Below, in pieces: positions 23,133 to 34,238 of a stretch of 64,000 nucleotides of DNA. The stretch is from Toxorhynchites rutilus septentrionalis (lineage: Eukaryota > Arthropoda > Insecta > Diptera > Culicidae). Both the position numbers and the translations under genes were made by a program. Positions within the stretch are counted from its first letter, which is position 1, and every line of letters begins with the position of its first letter. Location: positions 108,543,766 through 108,607,765 of the forward strand of contig NC_073744.1 of NCBI RefSeq assembly GCF_029784135.1, in the 5' to 3' direction. The notes beneath the pieces are model-generated. The model was given only the letters and a program-made list of their open reading frames with translations. It did no database searches and was not told the origin of the DNA.

Positions 23133-23373
23133 TCTGTTCTTGATGTGGGTTTTCTAATTGTCGTGAGCAGCTTTGCAAGCCAACTCGAGCACTCCGATGG
23201 CCGAAACTCTATAATCGCTGTTAGGTATACTGGTGCTCCGGCACCAATCCGTTCGGCCTAGTTACCCTTGCGGAGCAATCAGTGAATGCGACCAACAGGG
23301 AACTGGAGACCTGCACGGTTCGAGTGAGACTTTGCCTTTCCCTTAACTTGTCCTCCTTTGTTACGTCCACGAT
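23133..23373 (-). pseudogene. histone H2A pseudogene (copy d, duplicate of 18372-18610)
   Basis: Near-identical duplicate of copy c produced by the 4.7-kb tandem duplication. It has the same [10 protein letters not shown] segment, the same in-frame stops and the same loss of the start codon. The associated stem-loops are at 22887-22902 (-) and 23610-23625 (+). Confidence 0.9.
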
Positions 23374-24257
23374 GCCGATGCCGTACAACCACACGGGTTT
23401 ACGGTTTGAAAGAAAATAAGATATTTTTTTGGGGTCCGCGTGTTTTATACTCTAGCGGTACACACTCACAGGATGGAGACAAATTGGCAGATTCAGCCAG
23501 AGGGGCGAGTCCAACGAGACGAACGAATGAGCGTTAAAAGGGAGCGATGGCAAAAAAATACATTCATTACGATTTGTTCGCTCGTTGGATTCACATGCAG
23601 GCTAAAAAAGGTCCTTTTCAGGATCACAAAATTATCTTCAATCTAAAGAGTTTATTGTTTTGTTATCACTCGATATCCCCATCTTGTTCGGCTAAAACTT
23701 TCTGTTTATCGATTGCATTTGCCATTTGCTTTCACAGTTGGAAAATTTCTTCCCATCCAGCTTGTGACATATTTTACAGTAAATTACATTCAATGGCACG
23801 TCGCATTACCACCACTCAGTATCGGATTGGAGGTAATTTTAACCTGTAATTGAACATTTGCGATGACAGTGGTACAGTGTCGACTTTCAATGTGGGGTCA
23901 TAATTTGGACCCCGAACTCTATGTTTACAAAAATGTTCAACTAAATATGTCGCATTACAGGTCCGTCCAATTAGCTAAATGTCGAGATAAGTGTAAATTA
24001 CTGTACTTTCAATCTAGAAGCAATTTAAGAATTGGTGAAAATCATAAGCTCAGAACAACTGCCAAATTCACATACTCATCAGATCCTGGCAAACAAATTA
24101 TGAAAAAATCAATTTGTGTTTTATTATTATTTTGGATAATGTTTTAGAAAGCATTGAACAGTATTTCCTAAACTCTTTTTTGGAAGGTTTAATGGCCCTG
24201 AAAAGCGCCTTGTTATGGTTCCAATTTAGAAAACTTAGCACTCGTAGTTTTGAAAAA

Positions 24258-26200
24258 CAGGAAGTGGGTTATATCTATGGTATAACCGCAAGGGTGACGT
24301 AGGACTATCGTTGATTTAGAGATCATTTGTTTGAAGTTGAATCTGAATTCATTCTGAATGAAAGAATATTTGGAGAACTTCGAAAACGAGAGCGTTACGT
24401 TGGAGGCACAAGGTTTTATGCATCCAATATTGGATACGGAAATATCCTACTGATGGGGAAGAATAATCTTCAGAAGCTATCCTGTTGATTGCGATTGATT
24501 GAAAAATCACAAAACCTAATGTATTTGGTCATAGTGTTACATGGATAGAAAACATTAAAATAAACTCTTTCATATGAATTTAATTTTAAATTCCCAGAGG
24601 AACTGGCAGATTATTTTCAGTAACGACTAGATATTTCCACATTTTCCTCGATACTGAAAGCCCACCAGTGGTTAATGCTAACTCGATAACCATCTCTTAA
24701 TAGCACTTGATTGGAACATATTTGGTCACAGTGTGACATGGATAGAAAACATTCAAATAAACTCTTTCACATGAATGTATTTTTAAATTCCTAGAGGAAC
24801 TGGCAGATTATTTTCCGGATCTTTCTCGATGCTGAACGGCATCCAAACGGAAAGAATTCCGTGTGTGTATGTATGTGTGCAGCGGCTGCTTCGATGGTCA
24901 TCTTCTCTTCTCCTGAAGGATCGGCTTCTCTGTGCTCCTTCACAGTTTCAAACAAACTGCTTGCGTTTCACGGCAGATCTCGATCCTTCGCCGTCCAGCA
25001 CCTTCAGCAACGATGTTGTTTTGTCGATGTCCTCCCGAAAAATGAATGCATCTTACCACCAGAATATCGCTTAAGTATGCTTTTTGTGCGTGATTGAATC
25101 GAAAGAAGGCGTGGTTTACGATGACAATTTGGAAGGCAAACTAGAGGGGAATGAACTCTCTGAGCTCGGAACTTTCGGCGACTGAGCAATAGTCGATTGC
25201 GGGCGCATACAATATTGGATACGGAAATATCCTACTGATGGGGAAGAATAATCTTCAGAAGCTATCCTGTTAATTTCGATTGATTGAAAAATCACAAAAC
25301 TAAATGTATTTGGTCACAGTGTTACATGGATAGAAAACATTAAAATAAACTCTTTCACATGAATGTAATTTTAAATTCCCAGAAGAACTGGCAGATTATT
25401 TTCAGTAACGATTGGATATTTCTACATTTTCCTCGATACTGGAAGCCCACCAGTGGTTTATGCTACCTCGGTAACCATCTGTTAATAGCACTTGATTGAA
25501 ACACATTTGGTCACAGTGTTACATGGATAGAAAACTTTCAAATAAACTCTTTCACATGAATGTATTTTTAAATTCCCAGAGGAACTGGCAGATTATTTTC
25601 CGGATCTTTCTCGATGCTGAATGGCATCCAAACGGAAAGAATTCCGCGCGTGTATGTGTGTGTGTGTGTGTAGCGGCTGCTTCGAGATCTTCCCGGGGAA
25701 CCGTTTGTGGCATCACTCTCCTCCTGATGGATTCCCTTCTGGCCTAAGGTTCAAAAAAAGGCTCTTGGTGACACCGTTCATCCGCGTTTTCTAGAGGCGA
25801 ATGAACTGAAAAGCCTCTTTAATCCAACATCATCATCATCATGATCCGCGCTTTCATGATAAATGAAGAGCTTCACCACAACAGCGACAACATGCTCCAA
25901 TCGCTGTTCAATTAGAACTGAGTGGATTTCCGAGTGGCGCTCGCTTATATACCGATTGGTGATTTCAATAGCCTGTTTTGAAAGCAAATTTAAGACTATT
26001 GAAACAAGTTTTTGGATCAGAAAGTAACAAGTATAGACGCGTAGACATTTTATCTTTCGAATGAAGTGTTTATCATACCATTTCGTTCAGTTGTTTAGGA
26101 GCTATTAACGCTCAAAATCTCGGTCTCCGGCGTAACGCTTTCGTTTTCGAAACTTTGATTTTACACCCCAGTATAGAAATGAAAGACGTAGTCCTACGTC
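24258..26200 (+). mobile_element. family E element inserted in duplication unit 2
   Basis: Unit 1 gives the empty site: GTAGTTTTGA, seven A, CCATTT. Unit 2 has the same DNA split by 1943 bp. The left end is CAGGAAGTGGGTTATATC, forming a 21-nt hairpin, followed by GCAAGGGTGACGTAGGACTA. The right end is GACGTAGTCCTACGTC. The A-run counts (five, six and seven) fit a 4-bp AAAA duplication. The interior holds a direct repeat of about 785-bp period (24419 onward and 25204 onward, sharing ATATTGGATACGGAAATATC). I saw no H2A sequence and no transposase in it. Confidence 0.88.
24419..25690 (+). repeat. two-copy internal direct repeat, period about 785 bp
   Basis: The words AATATTGGATACGGAAATAT, GGGGAAGAATAATCTTCAG and GTTACATGGATAGAAAAC occur in the same order from 24425 and again from 25209. 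Each copy also contains two related sub-blocks beginning TTGGTCA and GTGACATGGATAG or GTTACATGGATAG. A (TG)n run lies at 25650-25672 in the second copy. Confidence 0.75.
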
Positions 26201-26395
26201 AAAAAACCATTTCGAACGCCCTCGATGCCGCATTGTTCTGGATTTGCCACCAAAGCAGTTTGTATAAAGAACAAACTTTTTTCTTCTGCTACCTGATGCC
26301 GTTTTGCGATTGCGTTTTTGCCACTCGCCACTCGCTGCAACTGCCTGTTGTCTTGATTGTCCACCGAACCGAATGTGTTCTGTTCCGAATGCGGG

Positions 26396-26586
26396 TTTTC
26401 TTATCGTCGCGAGCAGCTTTGCCAGCTAACTCGATCACTTCGGCGGCCGAAACTATATAACGCCGGCTAGGTGGACTGGTACTAACGTGCTCGGCCTAGC
26501 TACCCTTGCGGGGAACTCCAGATCAACACGGTTCGAGCGGGATTTTGCCTTTCCCTTCATTTTCCTCCTTTACCATGGCCAGACAT
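26396..26586 (-). pseudogene. histone H2A pseudogene (copy a, duplicate of 19690-19886)
   Basis: The minus strand begins ATGTCTGGCCATGGTAAAGG (MSGHGKGG), followed by a 2-base loss and then KGKAKSRSNRV. The GRIHRLL codons are deleted and the RKGNYAER region is present but frameshifted. The AGKAARDDKKTRI region is clear. Small differences from the unit 1 copy (for example SGH versus SGP around the start) mark divergence after duplication. Confidence 0.88.
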
Positions 26587-27374
26587 GGCTGCTTGGGTTG
26601 GTTTGTTGATGTGTTCTGATGCGAAACGATGTGGTGTACGGCTTGAATGAGAATGATCGTTACGGCAGCGGAGCGGGGATTTTTAAGCTGACTGGCTGGC
26701 TCGAGAATTACGCATGTGTGAGACTGCGACCAATGTTTCGTTCATTGTTTTCTTTTTCCTTTCCAATCGTGCTTCATTCTATTTCGCTGCTGCTCTGGTT
26801 GCCCGTTTTGGTCGGTACGATTTGAGGAGCACAAAATGGACCAATAAAAAATGGGCACATAGTGCATTTTGACAATGCTTGATATTTCACAATTATTCAA
26901 TTATTTATCTCAAGTAAAATGAAATGTTATTCGTTATGATAGATGCGTAGATATATTTCCTATCAATTGATGCAAAAACCTTTGCGATCTATTGAGAAAT
27001 GCTCGAGTTATAAGCGTTCCAAATGTTGCATTTTTCCTACTTGTTCAGTGCCTAGATTTCCATTTCACCCCCTATATCTTCCGGTTAGACGTAGTCCTAC
27101 GTCAAAAGCATATAATGAAAACATTGGAAGGTATCGACCCGGTTAAGCCAGTTAGTCATCAACCTTTTCACTACAACCATGCTAAAATATTGACAGTTAT
27201 CTACTTTAGTAACTTCGTTTGGCAAGTGTTGGCACTGCTGATGTGTCATGGAGGAAAAATTTTGCAATTAGAACTTAATTTCTAGAGATTGCTGTTCCAT
27301 TTACAATATTTTCAAATTAGAGAATTGAACTTACTTACGGATAGAGAAAATAATTTTCATTTATTTTCTACCTA

Positions 27375-27387
27375 TGCGGAGGGGTAA
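27375..27387 (+). other. polypurine tract before the 3' LTR
   Basis: GCGGAGGGGTAA abuts the TGTAAC start of the 3' LTR. A purine-rich run here is where plus-strand DNA synthesis of an LTR retrotransposon starts. Confidence 0.65.
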
Positions 27388-28639
27388 TGTAACCGTTGGT
27401 TCCAAGCGCCATTTGAGCTCCACCCAAATCCAGAAAACAGGAAATAATTTACATTGAGTCCTAATTGTCGGTTACTTGTGAGTATTCAACCCTTTTACAA
27501 ATGGTTTGAGTCCTGGGTAAGCAATACCCACCGCGTTAAACTGTCCAGTTGACCTACCGTCATCAAACGGGGTTGCCAACTGGGCAGAGAAAAAGAAATC
27601 GATTGTTTCCCCACACAAAAAGCTGGAAAAGAAAAAGCTCGGTAAATGACCAGTGCCGGCAAACGACTTAAAACATTTGAGGAAGTTAGAAGTGCGCGCC
27701 GGAACAAATCAAATTTTAAATTTTGAAGCTAGTGATAAGAAGTGGTGAAGGATTACTGATAGATGAAATAGTAGGTTAATTGAAATATGAAAGTGGAAAA
27801 AGTTAGTAACATTTGGTTTTGTTTCACAGTAAATTATACAAGAGAAAGAAAGATCAGAGGAAAAAAGAAAGAGAAGGAAAAAAGAAGCAAAAAAAAGGTA
27901 ACTTGTGGTTTGGTGTCTCTTTAAACCTAGCTCGTATCTTAATACGCTGGACAGGTCCGTCCAGCGGGCCTTTTTTTATGCGGTTTATTTCGTAGCTGTT
28001 TAGCTGCAGCAGTCATCGGCTACCAGAGGCACACGCGGACCCCACCATCTTTGTCCTGTTCGCCTACAGTATCCGCCATTGCGGGGAAACGCTGGCGAAA
28101 ACCTGCAGATGGTGTAACATCTGTAGTCTGTTCACGAGACAGCTGCACCGTTAAACCCATACCCCTAGGGATACACTGAGAGCCCACACCACAGTTACCG
28201 CAAGTATCATGCATGATCGAATGTGACGTCACGTATAAAATAAATTAAAGAAAGATAGGAAATAATGAGGAAATAGTAAAAACAGGAAGAGAAAGAGTGG
28301 GGTGGAAGAATAAAATAAATTTAAGGTTGTATAGTCTGAGAAAAAACTATAATTGTTTTCCTTCACTACGACTATCCCGTGAACCTTGTCGTCCTCCAGA
28401 CTCAAAAGGAGTCGCCAGCCCTCGTCCTCATTTAGTTGGAAGTAGGTGTGCTGACATTGCATAGCCTTTGAGCTAGAGCGGCTTGTGGGCTTAGCAGGTG
28501 GCTTCTTTGGTGCGTGAGGTGGCCTGGCAGTGCGAGACGATAGAGGAGAGCTCCTATTTGTGAGAGGTGAAGTATTTACCAGCAACCGGCTAATGAATAA
28601 GCGACCCTGAGAACCCTATCCCAATTCCTAAGAGTTACA
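27388..28639 (+). repeat. 3' LTR of the Ty3/gypsy element
   Basis: About 1252 bp, TGTAAC to GTTACA, highly similar to 10009-11262. Differences are single substitutions (for example CAGTTACCG versus CAGCTACCG near 28192) and one-base indels. It is followed by CCCT, the target duplication, and then the interrupted family E repeat. Confidence 0.92.
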
Positions 28640-29861
28640 CCCTAGCGCAAATATTTCCCTCCCGATATCTTCCCTTCTTGTTTATATTTATCATTACGGC
28701 TGTATAATTTGCAAACCCAAAACAATCGTCATTCATAGCATTTGAAAAATAAGACGATGTTGCATCGTTACAGGTCCAATGTACACGGGAGCAGATACAA
28801 ATGCGGTTTCAGCGTAGCGAAGATGCACTATTTTTACGCACGGGTTATGAAGCACGCACGTACGCACACAAATATCCATATATCAATTGCTTGAAGCAAC
28901 ACACTTATCTACGTTTTGCGCTCTTCTCAACAGAAGCCCTTTCTGTTGATATTGCCAGTCTAGATTAGGCTAGCTGTCATCCTTTGTGGAGAGAGTTTTC
29001 CTACCGTCATGCGAAACCAAATCACTGATAAAACTCCAGAACATTTATTTTCTGGGTGCGCTGACCATAGCCTAGCTTGATGATTCCCCACACAATTGTG
29101 TAGCTCAGAACCTCAGAATGATTGCAATGCCAGAAACATCAGCGAGTGAGTAATTTGATCGCGTCCACAGCTCAATCCGAAACGAAGACATGTGATGACG
29201 CAAAATAAGGAAGAACATGCGATATTCATTGCTTTGAATACAGAACGAAACTGAAAGTTTGCCTTCTTTTCTTGCTTGTTGAATTAGAGAGACTTTAAAC
29301 TTATTCAGTTCATTCGTCTCTAACCTTCAAAAAAGCCCTTGGAAAACTTAACTTCATCCATCATACTACTCCTCCACCCCCATTGCCTTGAGAAAGAATT
29401 CGATCCATTGCCGTCCAGCTCGCCCAGCGACGATGTTGTTCAGTCGATTTCCTCACGAAGAATGAACTCGAGGCAACTTTATGCTCGAGGCAAATATTCC
29501 CATTCGTTCTTCTTCTTTTCCTTTGTTCACGAAGACTTTACATCTTACGGTTTCCCCTTCGTTGCTCGTCGATAAGTTGCTCGTTATTGACAGCTCTGTT
29601 CGGGAAAACACACAAATGGACAGAACAAATGTATGAGGAAATGGGAATGCTTTCAATTTTCATCAATTCAAACCATATACAGGATTGTAATGTATAGCAT
29701 ATCAAACAAATCTTAGGGAATTTCCAATTTGTTTTGTTTGTAAATCGCCAAAAGCCAAAATCCATTCGCAGCAAAAATAGTTATCAACATTAACTTTATT
29801 TCATAAAAACGTGACCTGTTTTCTGATTTGACACCCTGAATGAAAGACGTAGTTCTACGTC
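28640..29861 (+). mobile_element. family E repeat, right segment
   Basis: Continuation of 9720-10008 beyond the Ty3/gypsy insertion. It ends GACGTAGTTCTACGTC followed by AAAAA, the standard right terminus. It contains a module near 29400-29450 (GCCGTCCAGCTCGCCCAGC, then ACGATGTTGTTCAGTCGATT) that recurs in the copies at 55027 and, inverted, near 61140-61200, linking them as one family. I saw no histone coding sequence in this member. Confidence 0.78.
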
Positions 29862-29996
29862 AAAAATCCAATTAAAAAACTATAAGAACTACGTAATTTT
29901 TGTCAGATAATAAAATATAGGACATTGTTCAAGCTTTCATTAAAAATAGCAAACTAATTTTCAAAAAAATTAAATCAACGTCAACAATCAGCAGTC

Positions 29997-30550
29997 CGTT
30001 TGTGGCCGAGGTTACCACGACATCGAACACGTTGTTTGGTCGTGTGAGGTGTATCTTGTTACCAGATCGAATTTAGAGAACTCCCTTCGGGCTAGAGGAA
30101 GGCAGCCCAATGTGCCGGTGAGAGATGTGTTGGCTCGGTTAGACCTTGATTACATGTCCCAAATATATGTTTTCCTTAAATCTATCGATGTTCGTGTGTG
30201 ATTATCCTTATATCCTTATACCCTCCATTTCTTCCTTTATGAGTAATTGGTCCGCTTGCTATAAACAGGAGAATGAAATGTAAATTCACAATAGATGTAC
30301 GAATAGATTTAAGAATTGAGTGTGTGTGATTATCAACATTGTAATAATTTCCTTATACCCCATCCTTTTCCTGAGAAAAATATGTCACCCTTCTAATCTC
30401 GAGTTCACCGCGAGTAATCGGTTTCCCACATTACTAACCATAGATTTAAGAAAATTGTTCATATATATAGTTTTAAAAATATATTTAAGATTTCGGCTCC
30501 TTTTAACTTATGCAACTGAGCCTGTAAAAATAAACGAATTTATAAAAAAA
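29997..30550 (+). mobile_element. 5'-truncated I-clade-like LINE 3' end
   Basis: About 0.55 kb ending in a poly-A-like tail, flanked by a perfect 11-bp target duplication AATCAGCAGTC (29986-29996 and 30551-30561). The coding part (to about 30201) is the last 65 or so residues of a LINE ORF2, with a Cys/His motif reading YHDIEHVVWSC in less degraded copies. It is close to the LINE at 41288-42525. Extreme 5' truncation and the exact duplication are signs of target-primed reverse transcription. Confidence 0.9.
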
Positions 30551-30588
30551 AATCAGCAGTCAACGAGTTAAGACTGCCACGTCAGTCA

Positions 30589-32971
30589 GGGGCTGTCCAC
30601 ATACCACGTGGACAACTTTAGGGGGGGTAGGGGTTACGAAAATGTCCACGCTTGTCCATGGTGAGGGGGGAGGGGGTATAGATAATGTCCACGTGGACAA
30701 GTTAAATACATAAGTTGAAAAAAAATCACATCTTTTTCCAGCAGTAAATCAAATTTATTCTGTATTTCCGAGAAATTTATCGGTATTTATCAATAAAAAG
30801 ATTGAGCTGGCTGATAGTGCTTACCGGACGAAAATCCATATATTTCATATCGTTGAACTTTTTTTTCTAAAATGTGTATCCTGATAGTAACGTACATCAA
30901 CCGAGAGTAATCGATTTATTTTCATTGGTTTAAGAGGTTAAGGATGACAGGATGAAGACATCTTCAAAGCATGTTAGAATGTTGTAATATCAGAAATACA
31001 CGACATTGTTTTCCTATATTGGGATTTTGGTTCAACACCCGCTCTTGATGTAAAAACCGTTTAGATTTCATATTTTGAAAACTTCCAAGGCGAAAATGGA
31101 ATACAAACAACAAACTCTTTTATGGACGCACGAACTGTATCTCTCGAGAAGTGTACTTAGCAGCGATGCTTTGGGTGTAAAAAAACAAATTGTAGAGCGG
31201 CTAGAGAGCTTTAATTTAATTGACAGGAACAATCAAGTTTAACCCTCACGGATTCACGGATTCTCTTTTCGGATTATTCAGACATTATTTTCAATGTTCA
31301 ACCCCACTAGAACGTCCTTAGAATATTTTCATCTATCACACATACACATTGGTTTTATGCTGTCAGCTTTCTGCTAGGAGTATTTTATGTTGAAAGTCGT
31401 AAGTTCGAGATAAAAGTGGAATAGGTTTTTTTAGATAAATAAAAAATATGAGTCTTAGAGGGTTAATATCAATTTTTAGGATAAAATTAATAATAACACA
31501 TTAAACATTAGTAACATTTAAGTTTTCACTTCTAAAATGTTATTAAAATCAATTAATTTAGATGTTTCATTTCAATATTCTGTACACAATTTTCTCATCC
31601 TTCAAATAGAAGCAACAGAATCGTTTTCCGTAGCGCACCTTTTAATGTAGAGCCAGTTTGAGGTAACTGAGTCCGAAATAGAAAAAAAAGTTCTACAACT
31701 GTGTCATTGCTGAAATTCGAACATATGCGTAGAAGGATATTTTTCATCAAATATGATAGTTTATCACCACCTGAGGGATTCTGGATAAATCTATTTTCTT
31801 AATGTAAGAAAGGTATTATCTGATTTAAGGGGATGAATCAAAAATTAAATTTTTCTTTTATATTCAAAAATTGATAAATATATGCACAACAAACGAATTA
31901 AAAACAAATTCTTTGTTGACTCGATTATATACAGGATTCGATTACATACAGTGAAAAGAAATCGGAAACTGTATATAGTCGAGTCCGCGCTTTAATGATA
32001 ATCAAATCGAGACGCTGATCATGAATCCTCAGCTCACGACACACGAATTAGAAGCTTCTTTACAAATACAGTAGAACTCCGATTATCCGCGAAATAGTTT
32101 GGCAAGCTCATCGCGAATAACGAAAATCGCTAATAACGCGATAATAGACTAAAAATGGGATACAAAAACGAAATAAAACTATTTTAACATGAGAACTATG
32201 TTTTATCCATCTACAAAATCATTAACTAATTTTAGGTCAAGTATTCGAAAAATCGAACAGCACTTTGATAATTTCTCATGGCTTTGGAAAGCATCCATAT
32301 GGTAAGATTTTGCCATCAAATAATAGTTTAGTCTATTAGCCACTACCTACTATCTATTTTATCGAATTTTGTATGACTTTATCGGGGTATAAATTCGGTA
32401 TAAAGCAACTATATGCGGAAAGTGCACAACAATACATAACCTAACAAAAAACAAAACCTTTCAAAAAATAATTTCAAAAATATGTAATTTTTTCTTCAGT
32501 ATTATTTTGATAATAGATCACACATCACACAAAAACATTGGACTGAACCTCCAACAGGAATAAATGTAGGATTTAGCCAATGTTTTTGTTTGACGGTTTT
32601 CCAATTTTTTGTCATTTTTCGAAAAACGGAAGGACGGAAAAAATAATTCTTAAAGATTGGGGTTTCTGTATAAATAACTTCACGGGCAATGTTTGGAAAC
32701 AAATAAAAAATAGAGTACAAACCGCTACTATTGATGAACTGTTAATAAACTTTTTTATCAATGTAAAAACATAGCATAGAAAATAGAAACGAACTAGAAA
32801 TGGAATTTACACGCAATTCTTTTACTTTCCCGATTTGTTTCAAAAATATGGAGAAATGTCCACGTGGACAACAGGGGGAGGGGTATAGAAAATGTCCACG
32901 CTTGACCACGGAGGGGAAGGGGGGTGTCTGGAATCGTACTTTTTCTGTTCACGTGGTATGTGGACAGCCCC
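30589..32971. mobile_element. non-autonomous TIR DNA element, 2.4 kb, TSD TCA
   Basis: Terminal inverted repeats start GGGGCTGTCCACATACCACG on the left and match the right end CGTGGTATGTGGACAGCCCC. TCA flanks both ends (30586-30588 and 32972-32974). Sub-terminal blocks repeat GTCCACGTGGACA and GGGGGAGGGG. No transposase frame is visible. A 3-bp duplication is compatible with PIF/Harbinger-type elements, but other superfamilies are possible. A pogo-like TIR start (CAGTAGAACTCCGATTATCC at 32069) occurs inside and may be a nested fragment. Confidence 0.85.
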
Positions 32972-33182
32972 TCACCGGTTACTGACACCTAGTTTTCGCT
33001 CAGGCTGCGTCAGTCACCGGTGACTGACAGTATAACATATGATAATAAAGCTAACTAATGTAAGCATATAAGCTTATAAGCAATCCCTTACGAACAAAAA
33101 TACCATCCACTACGATAAGAAACGTTGACCCTAATACGTTTGAAAATTTCCATAGAGTCGCTATAAAACCGTAACATTCAAC

Positions 33183-34238
33183 GTGTTAAACAATTTTTTC
33201 AAATTAAAATTTGTTTTTCTCAATAACATCGTATACGTACCCTGTTGCAACGTTGAAATAGACGGTGTAATAAACGAAAAGGGTTTGACTCGAAAAGAGA
33301 TACTCGATGGTGTTGGTCGCTTCAAGAACTCTTCACTTAAAAGTGTGAAGATTCTTGCATGCGATCGACTGAAATCTGTGTCACTTAAAAATGACAAAAG
33401 AGTTCTCATTCGGACAAACTCTTTTCGTGTGACATTTGAGGGTTCCGCTCTTCCAAACTACGTTGCAATAGGTGCACTTCGTTTACCTGTTCGGTTGTTT
33501 GTACCCCGGGTAATGAAATGCAACAAATGTATGCAACTCGGTCACACGGCCGCCTATTGTTGCAACAAAAAACGTTGCGCAGATTGTGGAGAGAGCCATG
33601 ATGAGAATCCTTGCCCGAAAGAGCGCAAGTGTCTTCATTGCGGCGGGACTCCTCATGATCTTACTCAATGCCCGGTGTACATACAACGAGGGGAAAAAAT
33701 CAAGCGTTCCTTAAAAGAACGTTCCAAGCGGACTTATGCAGAAATGCTTAAGAGTCCCGTTCCAACGACTCAGGACAATCCCTACTCCATTCTGCAGAAC
33801 GACGAGCCTGTTGCTGACGCTCCCAATGCAGGAAGTTCCGGTACATCGCAGGGTGCCATCAGGAAAAGAAAAATTACTTCATTTCCATCACTCCCCAGAA
33901 AGAAAACCGAAACTTCCCAAGTTGGAATGAAAACTCGAATCGAACGTGCTGAGAATAGACCGAAGCAAGTACCTCCTGGCTTAAGCGGTTCTTCTACGCA
34001 CCAGGGGTCCTCAGCACTTCCCGGTGCAGCACCCAACACGTCTGCTCCTTTTTCGCGGTCGAGGCAACATCCACAATCTGGCTTGCTTGCGCTCTCTGAC
34101 CTGGTGGACAACATTTTAAATGCTTTAAATATAAACGACCCTCTTAAAAGCATAGTATTATGTTTGCTTCCTATTGTGAGAACATTTTTGAAAGAAAAAT
34201 GTGGTTTTTTGGCAGCGTTCATTTCTCTCGATGCCTGA
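33183..34238 (+). CDS. LINE ORF1 (Gag-like zinc-knuckle protein)
   Basis: An open frame of about 351 codons. It has an N-terminal region related to LINE ORF1 proteins, followed by three Cys-rich knuckles at residues about 115-165: CNKCMQLGHTAAYC, CADCGESHDENPC and CLHCGGTPHDLTQC, each CX2CX4HX4-5C-like. A basic Lys/Arg stretch and a Ser/Pro-rich tail follow. The protein would bind the element RNA and form the RNP needed for retrotransposition. There is no good ATG upstream and the first codon is non-standard, so the 5' end is probably truncated. It overlaps the start of ORF2 by about 8 bases. Confidence 0.8.
   Translation: MLNNFFKLKFVFLNNIVYVPCCNVEIDGVINEKGLTRKEILDGVGRFKNSSLKSVKILACDRLKSVSLKNDKRVLIRTNSFRVTFEGSALPNYVAIGALRLPVRLFVPRVMKCNKCMQLGHTAAYCCNKKRCADCGESHDENPCPKERKCLHCGGTPHDLTQCPVYIQRGEKIKRSLKERSKRTYAEMLKSPVPTTQDNPYSILQNDEPVADAPNAGSSGTSQGAIRKRKITSFPSLPRKKTETSQVGMKTRIERAENRPKQVPPGLSGSSTHQGSSALPGAAPNTSAPFSRSRQHPQSGLLALSDLVDNILNALNINDPLKSIVLCLLPIVRTFLKEKCGFLAAFISLDA

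Larger units (their letters stand above)
20235..26930 (+). repeat. tandem duplication unit 2 (with a 1.94-kb insertion)
   Basis: This matches 15496-20230 almost base for base apart from the insertion at 24258-26200, the 20 bp retained near 20333, and scattered substitutions and homopolymer differences. Beyond 26930 the sequence continues into the true right end of the family E element (to 27103), which unit 1 lacks. That order shows the duplication is head-to-tail. Confidence 0.9.
17951..27103 (+). mobile_element. histone-bearing family E element in the Ty3/gypsy element (split by tandem duplication)
   Basis: The left end GACGGGTGGGTAATGTC contains a 21-nt hairpin (GGTAATGTC/GACATAACC arms), followed by GAGTGACGTAGGACTA. 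The right end is GACGTAGTCCTACGTC. Both sides have AAAA (17947-17950 and 27104-27107), an apparent 4-bp target duplication. Without the later duplication and insertion it would be about 2.5 kb. The complete inverted relative at 60692-63803 has the same ends. It carries two H2A-derived blocks on the minus strand and histone-type stem-loops. No transposase frame is visible. Confidence 0.8.
10009..28639 (+). mobile_element. Ty3/gypsy LTR retrotransposon, full length, with nested insertions
   Basis: The element is bounded by two near-identical LTRs that start TGTAAC and end GTTACA. It is flanked by a 4-bp target duplication CCCT (10005-10008 and 28640-28643). Internal order is PBS, gag, protease, RT, RNase H and integrase, then non-coding sequence and a purine-rich tract before the 3' LTR. 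No env-like gene was seen. Its expected length is roughly 10 kb, expanded here to 18.6 kb by a TTAA element, a family E element, a 4.7-kb tandem duplication and a further family E insertion. Frameshifts in gag and integrase, plus an in-frame deletion in RT, make it defective. Confidence 0.9.

Noticed and set aside
32069..32400. Second pogo-like MITE inside the 2.4-kb TIR element
   Set aside because: The left end CAGTAGAACTCCGATTATCC and a preceding TA are present, but I could not find the matching inverted right end.
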